Below are positions 16,361 through 24,506 of a DNA stretch of 64,000 nt, one piece after another. The DNA is from Streptomyces sp. NBC_00234 (lineage in GTDB: Bacteria > Actinomycetota > Actinomycetes > Streptomycetales > Streptomycetaceae), in contig NZ_CP108101.1 in the NCBI RefSeq assembly GCF_036195325.1, positions 8,184,001 to 8,248,000 on the forward strand, read 5' to 3'. Both the position numbers and the translations under genes were made by a program. Under the pieces are notes generated by a model. It was not told the origin of the DNA and searched no databases. It saw only the letters and a list, made by a program, of their open reading frames with translations. Positions within the stretch are counted from its first letter, which is position 1, and each line of letters begins with the position of its first letter.

Positions 16361-17341
16361 TCAGCCCGAACCGCCGACCAGTGCCTCGCCGAGCGGGGTG
16401 CGCCGGTAGAGCACCGACCGTCCGGACCGGGCGCGGACGAGCAGCCCCGCGCCTCGCAGGATGGCGAGGTGGTCTCCTACCGCGCCGGGTGCCATGGCGA
16501 GGCTTCGGGCGAGGTGGCTGGTACTGGCCGGGGCGTCCAGCGCCAACAGCAGCCGGGCTCGGGACCGGCCGACCAGAGCGGTCAGGGCGTCCGGTCGGGG
16601 GACGGTCTCCTGTTCGTCCCACAGGGCGGCGGTGCCGCGGGCACGATAGATCAAGGTCCTGGGCCAGGGGTCTTCCAGGTGGGCGGCGATATTCGCGACG
16701 AAGACCGAAGGGATCAGCAGGAGCCCGTCGCCGGCGAGGCGGACTGTTCCGACTTGGGGGAAGTGGCCGATCTCGATACCGCCGGCTTGCCAGGCGATGC
16801 TCGGGTGCAGGCTCTCGATGGTCGTGACCCATCCGTGTTCGCCGATCACACCCACCCGGTGCACGACGTCGCGCTCACAGATCGCGCGCAGTTGCGGCCA
16901 GTCCGTGGCGAGCAGCTCGTGCCACGCCTGGTCCATCGCCTCGGCGATCCTGGAGACGGCGTCCGTCGAGTCCAGCACTGCGCGTACGCGGGGATCACGG
17001 GCGGACGGGCCGGTCGCGTTGGTGGCGATTTCGTGGCGGGCCGCTTCCAGCGGTGTGGCCCGGATCATGGCTAGGTCGTCTGCCCAGGTCTGGTTGAGGC
17101 CGCGCGGGGGCGGGGCGACGAAGTTCGGTCCGGATTGCGGGGTGTGCAGGGCGAGGGCGGCGTTCAGTTCGCTCTCGCGGCGAAGCCGTTCAAAGGCCGG
17201 CAGGAGCCGGGTGGCCCAGGCTCGCGGCAGCGGCCTGTCTCGGCCGGCGAGCGAGCGCAGCAGGAAGCACAGGTCCATCGCGGGCGACAGTGCGAAGCGG
17301 CTGCGCAGCAGGTCCTCGACGGAGACTTCGAAGCGGAGCAC
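16361..17341 (-). CDS. ArsR-family regulator with DUF5937 domain
   Basis: 326 residues from GTG 17341. Residues 1-225 form the DUF5937-type sensor domain (SVEDLLRSRFALSPAMDLCF, GWVTTIESLHPSIAWQAGGI, GLLLIPSVFVANIAAHLEDP). The winged helix is C-terminal: RARLLLALDAPASTSHLARS, LAMAPGAVGDHLAILRGAGL, LVRARSGRSVLYRRTPLGEA. These regulators usually repress an adjacent exporter. It is divergent from an MFS gene, and a GATTCGTC/GACGAATC palindrome lies in the 89-bp gap, which is the obvious operator. Confidence 0.85.
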   Translation of the reverse strand: MLRFEVSVEDLLRSRFALSPAMDLCFLLRSLAGRDRPLPRAWATRLLPAFERLRRESELNAALALHTPQSGPNFVAPPPRGLNQTWADDLAMIRATPLEAARHEIATNATGPSARDPRVRAVLDSTDAVSRIAEAMDQAWHELLATDWPQLRAICERDVVHRVGVIGEHGWVTTIESLHPSIAWQAGGIEIGHFPQVGTVRLAGDGLLLIPSVFVANIAAHLEDPWPRTLIYRARGTAALWDEQETVPRPDALTALVGRSRARLLLALDAPASTSHLARSLAMAPGAVGDHLAILRGAGLLVRARSGRSVLYRRTPLGEALVGGSG

Positions 17342-17371
17342 CGCGCCATGCTACCGAAGGACGTCTGTTCC

Positions 17372-17391
17372 GATTCGTCCAGCGACGAATC
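17372..17391. promoter_or_regulatory. Palindromic operator between ArsR and MFS genes
   Basis: GATTCGTC and GACGAATC separated by four bases, a perfect inverted repeat of the ATTCGTN(n)ACGAAT kind. It lies 31 bp from the regulator start and 40 bp from the MFS start, so one bound dimer could block both promoters. Binding by the adjacent ArsR protein is inferred. Confidence 0.65.
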
Positions 17392-17430
17392 ATTGGTGAG
17401 TGGCGTGGGCGCACGGCGAGGCTGGGCGTC

Positions 17431-18747
17431 ATGACCCCAACCGCCGAACCCGCGCTGGGCAACCACCGTGCCACCTACCGGGAGGTGCTGGCCGAGCCAC
17501 GATTCCGGCTGCTCTTCTCAACCCGCACCGTCGCGATCACTGCGGACGCGCTGCGGATCACCACGTTCTCGGTGCTGGTCTTCTCGGCCACCGGCTCCGC
17601 GCTGCTGAGCGCACTGGCCTTCGGCATCGGCTTCATCCCGCAGCTGTTCGGCTCGCTGCTGTTGGGCTCACTGGCCGACCGACTGCCGCCCCGCGCGCTC
17701 ATCACCGGCGGCTACGCCTTGACGTGCGCCGCCGCCCTGCTGCTCGCCCTGGTGCGGATGCCGATCGCGGCAAGCCTCGGTGTCGTGGCGCTGGTCGCCC
17801 TTGCCACACCGGTGTTTCACGGCGCGTCGAGTCGGCTGGTCGCGCAGTCGCTGGAGGGCGACGCCTACGTACTGGGCCGTTCACTGAACAACATCGCCTC
17901 TTCCGGCGCGCAATTGTTCGGTCTGGCGCTGGGAGGTGCTGCCGTCGCGGTACTCGGCCCACACCGGGCACTCGCGGTAAGCGCCGCCCTCTACCTCGGC
18001 TGCGCGCTCGCTATCCGCATCCGGCTACCCCGGCTGCAGCCGGGAGAGTTCGGCGGCACACCCGGCAGCGCTCGGGGCGATGGCGGGGCCGTCCGGGCAA
18101 GCCTGCACGGTGCCGGCCTGCTGCTGCGCGGACGCACGGTGCGACGACTGATGCTGGCCCAGTGGCTACCGCCCGCGTTCGTAGCGGGCGCGGAAGGCAT
18201 GCTCGTCGCCTATGCGGGAGGACGCCACTTCGCGCCCGGCTGGTACGCGGTGCTGATGGGCTGTCTGCCGGTCGGCATGCTTGTCGGCGACCTGCTGGTG
18301 GGCCGACTGCTACGGCCACCCACCCGGGAGCGACTGGTGGTCCCGCTGATTGCGCTGATGGGACTGCCGCTGGTCGGCTTCGCTGCCGAGCCCGGAGTGG
18401 GCGTCTCGTCCTGTCTGCTGCTGCTCTGCGGCTTCGGATTCGCTTACGGTCTCGGCCTGCAACGGCCGTTCCTGGACGCCCTGCCGCAGGATGGACAGGG
18501 CCATGCCTTCGGTCTGCTCGGCTCCGGCAACATGACGCTGCAGGGCGTCGGGCCGGCCTGCTTCGGCTCGGTGGCCGCAGGCATCGGAACAGGCGGCGCC
18601 ATAGCCCTGGCAGGCGGCGCGGCGGCGCTTACCGCCGGCTGGATTCTCACCTGGCACCCGCCCACCTCCGCGGTCCCCGTCCCGAACTACTCAACGGGCT
18701 CAGAGAACGGCACCGAACGGCATGCGTGTAGTTCTCCTGCGCAGTAA
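17431..18747 (+). CDS. MFS efflux transporter
   Basis: 438 residues from ATG 17431; longer forms add a non-membrane arginine-rich lead. About 10-12 membrane helices are visible (TTFSVLVFSATGSALLSALA, LLLGSLADRLPPRALITGGY with the motif-A-like loop G-S-L-A-D-R, and GLGLQRPFLDALPQDGQGHA between later helices). The D-R-L-P-P-R loop and the overall layout fit the MFS_3 (enterobactin-exporter-like) group of drug or metabolite exporters. It is divergent from its probable ArsR repressor. The substrate cannot be told. Confidence 0.85.
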   Translation: MTPTAEPALGNHRATYREVLAEPRFRLLFSTRTVAITADALRITTFSVLVFSATGSALLSALAFGIGFIPQLFGSLLLGSLADRLPPRALITGGYALTCAAALLLALVRMPIAASLGVVALVALATPVFHGASSRLVAQSLEGDAYVLGRSLNNIASSGAQLFGLALGGAAVAVLGPHRALAVSAALYLGCALAIRIRLPRLQPGEFGGTPGSARGDGGAVRASLHGAGLLLRGRTVRRLMLAQWLPPAFVAGAEGMLVAYAGGRHFAPGWYAVLMGCLPVGMLVGDLLVGRLLRPPTRERLVVPLIALMGLPLVGFAAEPGVGVSSCLLLLCGFGFAYGLGLQRPFLDALPQDGQGHAFGLLGSGNMTLQGVGPACFGSVAAGIGTGGAIALAGGAAALTAGWILTWHPPTSAVPVPNYSTGSENGTERHACSSPAQ

Positions 18748-19117
18748 CCGTCGCAGGACGGGGCGGCCGCGAGCCGTCACGCACCCACCGCTTCCCCCCC
18801 CCAACACTTCGTCCACCCCGCAACCCCGTCGCCGCTACCCGCGCGAACACGGCGAACAGCACGTCGAGATCCGCTTGGCAGGGGAACGGTTCGACACCGA
18901 CGGCACCGAGCCCGTCATCATCCACTACGCCACCGAGGCTGACTCCGGGCGCTTCACTAAGGGCGGTCCCGGAGTCCAGTGCTGGGCTGGGGCGCCACTG
19001 TCCCAGGGCGGGAAGTGGCGGCTACTGGCCTGGCCCGGGACTTGCGTTCGGCGCCCGCCCCGGGAAGAGTTTCGCGGACGCCGTTCGGGGCGAAGTCGTG
19101 GGGGCAGGGGCCGAGAG
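18748..19117 (+). other. 370-bp gap with a coding-like scrap
   Basis: The plus strand reads REHGEQHVEIRLAGERFDTD then TEPVIIHYATEADSGRFTKG at about 18840-18960, which looks protein-like but has no start, no end and no recognised family. The remainder is non-coding and should hold the promoter of the next gene. Confidence 0.3.
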
Positions 19118-19687
19118 ATGTGTGTGATAGATGCGGCGGTCAAAGAGGCTGCCGTTGCCCGGTTCGTCCGCGAATATCCGCAGATGGAGAGAGCTGTATG
19201 CGACCACCCCGCGCTGCTGGGCTGTGCTGATGTCGACTGGTCGCGGATTTCCGGGTGCCCTGCCGGGATCCCGGTCCTGCTCCGCGGTCTCCTGGATGAG
19301 GTAGCCGGCCCCGCGGCTCTGCCCGTGCTGGAGAACGTCCTTATGAACAGCGTCTTCCACGTGAGCGCCGTGATGCCGGCCGTCCTGCCCTTCCTGATCC
19401 GCCTGGCAGCTGTCCCTGACATCGCGGTGCGGTCCGACCTGGTAGAACTCTTGGTCGTCGCCGCGGAGCTGTCTCTACCCGTCGACGCCGACGATGAACG
19501 CCAGGTGCTGCTGTTCGGGAAGGACTCCGATCACCCGGAACGCGAGTGGTGCAGGGCCGCCTTCGCCGCACACGCTTCCGACCTGCGCGCGTTGCTGGAG
19601 GAGGGGACCCTTCCGGACGGACTGATCAGCGTGGACGACCGCGAGTGCCTGCTCAGGGCTGTGGAACCGCAGCGATGTCCATCCTGA
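19118..19687 (+). CDS. HEAT-like helical protein, 189 residues
   Basis: The start is ATG 19118 (MCVIDAAVKEAAVARFVREY); the frame is open further upstream but the lead is not protein-like. It is all-helical: GIPVLLRGLLDEVAGPAALP, VLENVLMNSVFHVSAVMPAV, LPFLIRLAAVPDIAVRSDLV, and a C-terminal AAFAAHASDLRALLEEGTLP. The spacing of helix pairs fits armadillo/HEAT repeats, seen in many Streptomyces proteins of unknown role. Intact; an IS112-like remnant begins 43 bp after the stop. Confidence 0.7.
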   Translation: MCVIDAAVKEAAVARFVREYPQMERAVCDHPALLGCADVDWSRISGCPAGIPVLLRGLLDEVAGPAALPVLENVLMNSVFHVSAVMPAVLPFLIRLAAVPDIAVRSDLVELLVVAAELSLPVDADDERQVLLFGKDSDHPEREWCRAAFAAHASDLRALLEEGTLPDGLISVDDRECLLRAVEPQRCPS

Positions 19688-19729
19688 CTGCCCGCAGGCC
19701 GGCACTGCGGCCCGTGAAAAGATCTTGCG

Positions 19730-20419
19730 GTGTCTGGTGTGATTACGGCATCGGAGCCTTCCTGGGTAGCCCCGTTCACTGGGCTGAGCCCCCGCTGTTT
19801 CGGCACGTTGGTAACACAGCTGCGGCGTGAAGGAGCTGACGCGGTCCGCAGGGGCCAGCCGTGGAGCCTGCCGCTGGAGGAGTGAGTGCTGCTGGTCACG
19901 GCGTACTGGCGCACCAACTTGACGCTACGGCAGCTCGCACCACTGTTCGGCGTCTCGAAGTCCGCGGCCGACCGCATCATCAGCCACCTCGGCCCCTCTG
20001 CTCGCGCTCAAGCCCCGCAGACGGTTCCGCAAGGACTCCGTGCTCATCGTGGACGGCACGCTGGTCCCCACCCGCGACCACACGGTCGCCGAGCAGACGA
20101 AGAACTACCGGTACTCCACCAACCACCAGGTCGTCATCGACGCCGACACCCGACGCGTCGTCGTGGTCTGGCGACCGTTGCCCGGCTACCGCAACGACCG
20201 CAAGGCGTGGGCACTGTCCGGAGCCAAGGGTGCCGTCGGCCGGACCACCGTGATCGCCGACGGCGGCTACCGGGGCACCGGCCTGATCATCCCGGACCGC
20301 TGCGAGTTCGGGCAGAGTGAACTGCTTGCCTGGAAGGAAGAGCACAACACCTCCCACCGCCAGGTTCGCGCCCGTATCGAGCACGCCTTCGCCCGTATGG
20401 GATACCTGGAAGAGGAATT
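19730..20419 (+). pseudogene. IS112-like IS5-family transposase, broken
   Basis: GTG 19730 begins VSGVITASEPSWVAPFTGLS, the standard N-terminus of IS112-like transposases. An in-frame TGA follows LPLEE (about 19885). The frame continues VLLVTAYWRTNLTLRQLAPL and FGVSKSAADRIISHLGP, then shifts by one base. The DDE core runs from about 20040: DSVLIVDGTLVPTRDHTVAE, YRYSTNHQVVIDADTRRVVV, VIADGGYRGTGLIIPDR and RARIEHAFARMGYLEEE. The last 40 residues of the family are missing. A second, inverted copy is at 55.8-56.3 kb. Confidence 0.85.
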
Positions 20420-20466
20420 GTCAAGACTTGTGGGTGCGGAGTGGTTTGGTGCTGGCAGACGGATGG

Positions 20467-20491
20467 GCTTGAGTCTCCCGTAGGGGGAGGC
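20467..20491 (+). promoter_or_regulatory. MerR-type operator and promoter
   Basis: GGCTTGAGTCTCCCGTAGGG then GGAGGC: a TCTCCC/GGGGGAG-type dyad of the kind found in the long spacers of MerR-family promoters. It lies 14 bp upstream of ATG 20506 of the MerR gene, so autoregulation is likely. The dyad sits just after the truncated transposase, so this promoter is intact DNA bordering the IS scar. Confidence 0.65.
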
Positions 20492-20505
20492 GCGAGAGTG
20501 AGGGC

Positions 20506-21444
20506 ATGGAAGGCGACACGCTCTACTCGATCGGTGATCTGGCCCGGCGGACCGGTCTGACGGTCAAGGCCATTCGGTTCTACTCCGACTGCGGGATCGT
20601 GCCGCCGACCGACCGTAGCCCGACCGGCTACCGCCTCTACGGCATCAACGCCGTCGCACGCCTGGACCTCGTGCGGACGCTGCGCGACCTGGGACTGGAC
20701 CTGCCCACGATCCGAAAGGTCGTGGACCGGGAAATCTCGCTTGCCGAGGTCGCCGCGGCGCACGCCGAAGCACTGGCGGTGCAGATCCGAACGCTGCGTC
20801 TGCGGCGCGCGGTGCTGACGGCGGTGGCCAAGCGCGGGTCCACCCCTGAGGAGATGGATCTCATGCACAAGCTGGCCAAGCTCTCCGAAGACGAACGTCG
20901 ACGTCTGATCGGCGAATTCCTCGACACCGCCTTTGGCGGCCTGAACGCCGATCCCGAATTCGGGGGGATCATGCGGTCGATGACTCCCGAGCTGCCCGAC
21001 AACCCCGAGGCCGAGCAGGTCGAGGCGTGGGTGGAGTTGGCCGAGCTGTCCCAGAATCCGGATTTTCGCGCCGACATGCGGCGCATGGCTGGGCACTATG
21101 TGGCCGATCGCGCCCAGGGCGGCCCCACGGGCCTGCGCCGCGACCCTGCCGCATCGGTCCGCGACGAGGTCGGCCCGGCCCTGGTAACCGGCATCGACCC
21201 GGGCTCACCTCAGGCCGATCCAGTCGTCGCGGCGGTCATGGCTCAGTATGGGCGTGTCTTGGGCCGCCCCGATGACGTCGACCTTCGGCGCCGGTTGTTG
21301 ACCCGGCTGGAGACCGCGAACGACCCTCGCCGGGAGCGGTACCTTCAGCTGCTCGCAGTGATCAACGGTTGGTCGGCCCCTGAAAACCTGGCACCGGTGT
21401 TCGTCTGGTTCATCCGGGCATTGCATGCCCGGATGCCGGGGTAG
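20506..21444 (+). CDS. MerR-family transcriptional regulator
   Basis: 312 residues from ATG 20506 (MEGDTLYSIGDLARRTGLTV). The N-terminal winged helix is clear: KAIRFYSDCGIVPPTDRSPT, GYRLYGINAVARLDLVRTLR, DLGLDLPTIRKVVDREISLA, followed by a dimer coiled coil EALAVQIRTLRLRRAVLTAV. The long C-terminal half (about 115-312) is helical, with LIGEFLDTAFGGLNADPEFG and GPALVTGIDPGSPQADPVVA, and probably binds a ligand. No cysteine pair for metal sensing is present, which argues for a drug or small-molecule sensor. A MerR-type dyad lies upstream. No downstream target gene is near; IS fragments follow. Confidence 0.9.
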   Translation: MEGDTLYSIGDLARRTGLTVKAIRFYSDCGIVPPTDRSPTGYRLYGINAVARLDLVRTLRDLGLDLPTIRKVVDREISLAEVAAAHAEALAVQIRTLRLRRAVLTAVAKRGSTPEEMDLMHKLAKLSEDERRRLIGEFLDTAFGGLNADPEFGGIMRSMTPELPDNPEAEQVEAWVELAELSQNPDFRADMRRMAGHYVADRAQGGPTGLRRDPAASVRDEVGPALVTGIDPGSPQADPVVAAVMAQYGRVLGRPDDVDLRRRLLTRLETANDPRRERYLQLLAVINGWSAPENLAPVFVWFIRALHARMPG

Positions 21445-21483
21445 CGCTCCGGTCGCGACGCGGCGTGACCGGACCGGTTCACG

Positions 21484-21810
21484 TCACGCTGCCTTCGCCT
21501 GGTCGCGTTCGACCAGCAGGCCGTGCTGGAAGCGGGCTCCGGCGCGGACGAGCGCGACCAGGTGGGCGCCGTTGACCGCTCGCCAGCGAGCCTGGGCGGA
21601 CTCGACAAGCTTGAACACCATCGCCAGCCCAGCGGCGCGGGATCCGGCGCCCTTGGTGACCTTGGTCCTCAGGCGCACGGTGGCGAAGGTCGACTCGATG
21701 CGGTTCGTCGTGCGCAGGTGGATCCAGTGCTCGGCGGGGTAGTCGTAGAAGGCCAGTAGCTCGTCCTGGTCGTCGGTGACCTTCGCGACGGCCTTGGGGA
21801 ACTTCGCCTG
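21484..21810 (-). pseudogene. IS256-family transposase C-terminal remnant
   Basis: Reads QAKFPKAVAKVTDDQDELLA, FYDYPAEHWIHLRTTNRIES (with the catalytic glutamate of the family), TFATVRLRTKVTKGAGSRAA and GLAMVFKLVESAQARWRAVN to its natural stop. Everything upstream of 21810 belongs to a different IS in the opposite direction. Confidence 0.9.
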
Positions 21811-21979
21811 CACCGAGCGCGAGGGCGAGCGATTACCGGAGTGGCTCGACGCCGTCCGGCAAGACGACCTGCCCACCCTCCATACCCTCGTCGCAGGCAT
21901 CGACCGCGACCGGGACGCCGTCATCGTCGGCCTCACCCCGCCCTGGAGTTCCGGCGTGGTCGAAGGACACGTCAACCGG
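21811..21979 (+). pseudogene. ISL3 transposase C-terminal fragment
   Basis: Reads ERLPEWLDAVRQDDLPTLHT, LVAGIDRDRDAVIVGLTPPW and SSGVVEGHVNR, nearly identical to the C-terminal part of the 2.2-kb transposase. It is cut at both ends and joined head to head with the IS256 remnant. Confidence 0.85.
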
Positions 21980-21984
21980 CCACT

Positions 21985-22056
21985 CCTGCCCGGAACTTCC
22001 ACATGATTCCGTTGAGTATCGTCCGGTCATCGAGTCGAGGCCGACCCATCAAACGT
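21985..22056 (-). pseudogene. Short IS5-type N-terminal fragment
   Basis: The minus strand reads MGRPRLDDRTILNGIMWKFR followed by AG, the conserved N-terminal R-L-D-D-R-x-I-L-N-G-I motif of IS5-family transposases. Only about 24 residues remain. Confidence 0.55.
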
Positions 22057-22359
22057 CCTGGATAGCAACGGCCGTAGTGCTTTGCTCGGGCCGCCCAGAC
22101 ACCGGTGGAACGGGGATGGCCAGACCTGCAAAACAGTTCGGTCTATCCGGCTGAGAGAGACCAGTCCTCGGGGGAGCCACTCCCGCGATCGCACGTATGG
22201 GTTTCTTCGTATGATCCTTCCGCATGGCGTGGCCGGGGAAGGGCGGATGGAGTGGCGCGAAATGCTGATCGCGGACGGAGGAACGGGGCCGGTGAGGAGC
22301 GCGAGGGCTGCTGCGCGACCACGCTCGACGCTCTCACGCACCCGTGCTGCTGCGGGGGT

Positions 22360-22689
22360 GTGTGGACGCAGACGGCCTTGGTGCTCGCCGTTCTGCGCGC
22401 CTCGCCTACGGCCATCAATCACGGCGCTGATCCTGCCGCGCCTATTCCGGGTGAGAGGGTGGCCGCCGCGTTGTACCGGTCCGTACGCCACTATCGCGTC
22501 GCCGTCAGCCCGGCCAGGCCGGCGTGCTGCCCGTACACCCCGAGCTGCTCGACCTACGCGGTCCAGGCGCTCCACCGCCACGGGACCCTTCGCGGCGGCT
22601 GGCTGATCCTGGTGCGCCTGCTGCGCTGCCGCCCGGAGGTGGCCCGCCGCCGGGGCTTCCGGGACCCGGTGCCGCCTGGCCGCGGCTGA
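22360..22689 (+). CDS. yidD: YidD-family membrane insertion factor
   Basis: The C-terminal 80 residues match YidD closely: VAAALYRSVRHYRVAVSPAR, PACCPYTPSCSTYAVQALHR (the paired cysteines and P-S-C-S motif) and HGTLRGGWLILVRLLRCRPE, ending FRDPVP. YidD helps insert proteins with YidC at the membrane. The start is uncertain; GTG 22360 (VWTQTALVLAVLRASPTAIN) is the best choice, giving 109 residues, because the open frame further upstream is low-complexity. The usual yidD sits between rnpA and yidC near the origin. This one has IS scars upstream and decayed genes downstream, so it is a displaced extra copy. Confidence 0.75.
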   Translation: MWTQTALVLAVLRASPTAINHGADPAAPIPGERVAAALYRSVRHYRVAVSPARPACCPYTPSCSTYAVQALHRHGTLRGGWLILVRLLRCRPEVARRRGFRDPVPPGRG

Positions 22690-23081
22690 CTCCGAGCCCT
22701 CGAACGCTCGTCCGGCCCGGTCCTGGCTCCTCGCGCTCTTCGGCAGTTTTGCCGCGTGTCTCCGGCCCGACTCCGTTGCATTGCCCAGCCGTTCACCGGA
22801 CCGTCCGTCAAGTCCGCTCTGGTGGGCCCCTACTCGCCTTCCGCCAGGCGCGGCGGGGCCTGGCGCCATGTCTGGTCGTGCGCCCGCTGGGCTGTTCCTG
22901 CCGCGGCTGTAGTTCATTGCGTAACCGCCGCGTCCCGTGCCCCTACTTCTGCCGATCGTCCCGCGGTCGTCCGCTCGTGCACCGGTGCCGTCGCGGCTGC
23001 CTGCCCCGCCACCGCCTGGTCGTCGCCGATGTGGTGTTCGTCGGGCGGTCACCGTATGTCCCCGGGAGGTGGTCGCTGTGT
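22690..23081. other. 392-bp stretch without a gene
   Basis: All frames are arginine- and proline-rich and no family can be seen. The sequence TACTCGCCTTCCGCC and its surroundings give no promoter that can be assigned. Confidence 0.4.
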
Positions 23082-23899
23082 GCCGGGTGAGGCGTTCGCC
23101 GTCGCTTTGCCGCCCGGCCGTTTCGGCCCGGACCTCGCCGCACGCGCGCTGGGCTGCCTGCTGGACTACGCCGCCCACCACGCCCGCACCACTGGCCAGA
23201 TGCCCCCGACAATCTCGAACTCACCGCCGGAGCCATGAGCACCCGCGGAAAACACAAGGCCGTCGCCCTTACCATCGGCGTCCGCCAACCCGACCTGTAC
23301 CGCCATGCCCCCGACTTCACAGTCGCCCGCTGCGCCGGACTGCTCGTCCTGTCCAGGGACGGACGGCCGTCACCGGCTGAAGCATGGCTGGGGTGGGGCC
23401 GAGCCGCCCCGGCTTCTCGCCGCCTTCGATCGCACCGAACTCCTGGCCGCCCTGCCCACGTGCCTGGCGCAAGCGAGCACCTGGTGCACACGCTCGTTGG
23501 AGACGGGACTTCCTCGGCGATACGGCCACCGCCTGGGCGATGGTCAGCGACGTTCCCGTCGGCGCGGCGGCCTCCCGCCTTCTGGAGGACCTGGCTCTGC
23601 TCCCCGCGTGCCGCCCGTGCCCAGTCTCCGACGCCGAAGCCGCTCTGTGGCGCACCGCGCTCGCCGCGGACCTCCCGGCGCCGGCCCGCCCATGACCCCG
23701 CACACGCTCGAACTCAGGCTTCGCCACATGGGCTTCCCCCCAGCGAGGACGCACGGCCGCCATCCGCCACCTCGTCCTTCAGGCCCCCGCACCCGTGATC
23801 GCCTGCACGCTTGGCTACCACGACGACACCACCGCCCAGCTCGCCGCCGAGGCAGGAGAAACCTGGCGGCACTATGCCCCCGGCGACCACTCACGGTGA
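23082..23899 (+). pseudogene. Decayed gene pair ending in an integrase-like tail
   Basis: A short frame ending at 23238 (FAVALPPGRFGPDLAARALG then CLLDYAAHHARTTGQMPPTI) overlaps by ATGA a second frame starting at ATG 23235 (MSTRGKHKAVALTIGVRQPD, LYRHAPDFTVARCAGLLVLS). The second then continues through two frameshifts (LLAAFDRTELLAALPTCLAQ; GDTATAWAMVSDVPVGAAAS, RLLEDLALLPACRPCPVSDA). A final out-of-frame piece reads TAAIRHLVLQAPAPVIACTL, GYHDDTTAQLAAEAGETWRH and YAPGDH. That tail resembles the C-termini of Streptomyces recombinase-type genes. I infer a decayed operon from an integrated element. The family of the N-terminal part is not recognised. Confidence 0.45.
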
Positions 23900-23917
23900 A
23901 CACGAGCCCGGGAGCGA

Positions 23918-24337
23918 TCACCCTCCGGTTGCACGGATCTCGGCGCGCGTACGGGCTGCACGTGCGGCCTCGACGGCCACCCAATCCAGAAGCACATCTG
24001 CCAGATCAGAAAGGGATCGTCCTTCGCCGAGAAGGACGAAGCGGCAGTCGAGACGGTCTCCCGGATTGTGGGGGTTCAGGATGCCGCAGCGAAGACCCGT
24101 ACGGTCGATCTGGCCGCCCAAGCAGGTGCTGATCATATTGCGCACGGGGTCTACCAGGCTCGTCCACACCAGCAGGCCGTCTGTCCATAGAACGTCGACG
24201 GGGAAGTCCACGCAAAAGTCTTCAGGTTCCGGCGCCCCCCTGGGCCAGCTCGTGACGCGGGCCGCCAGGTGCTCGACCACTGGCCGCCAGTCTTCGCCGA
24301 ACTCCCAGTCCGTGAGGTACTCGTCGAACGTGCTCAT
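23918..24337 (-). CDS. Hypothetical protein, 139 residues
   Basis: Starts MSTFDEYLTDWEFGEDWRPV and contains EDFCVDFPVDVLWTDGLLVW, then HNPGDRLDCRFVLLGEGRSL and a C-terminal helix SDLADVLLDWVAVEAARAAR. Acidic, cytoplasmic and intact. No known domain; it looks like one of the small Streptomyces proteins that accompany integrated elements. Confidence 0.65.
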   Translation of the reverse strand: MSTFDEYLTDWEFGEDWRPVVEHLAARVTSWPRGAPEPEDFCVDFPVDVLWTDGLLVWTSLVDPVRNMISTCLGGQIDRTGLRCGILNPHNPGDRLDCRFVLLGEGRSLSDLADVLLDWVAVEAARAARTRAEIRATGG

Positions 24338-24506
24338 CGGGCCAGTGAATCACCGTTGCGTCTGGACTCGCCTGCGCATGTCGACTCCACGCCGCCTATC
24401 TCGTTGAGGAGCGCGGACAGGTGAGTCGGGGCGGAACGGCCGACCTGCCCGACGGCAGGGGAAAGGGGTGCTCCAGGTGGGTGGGGTGCGAGGCGGCCGG
24501 ATCGGT

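Noticed and set aside
18722..19117. Extended N-terminus for the HEAT-like protein
   Set aside because: The open frame continues upstream, but codon use changes and the residues are arginine-rich; ATG 19118 begins the normal protein sequence.
22105..22359. Longer YidD reading frame
   Set aside because: The extension lacks hydrophobic or family features; YidD proteins are usually 70-120 residues.
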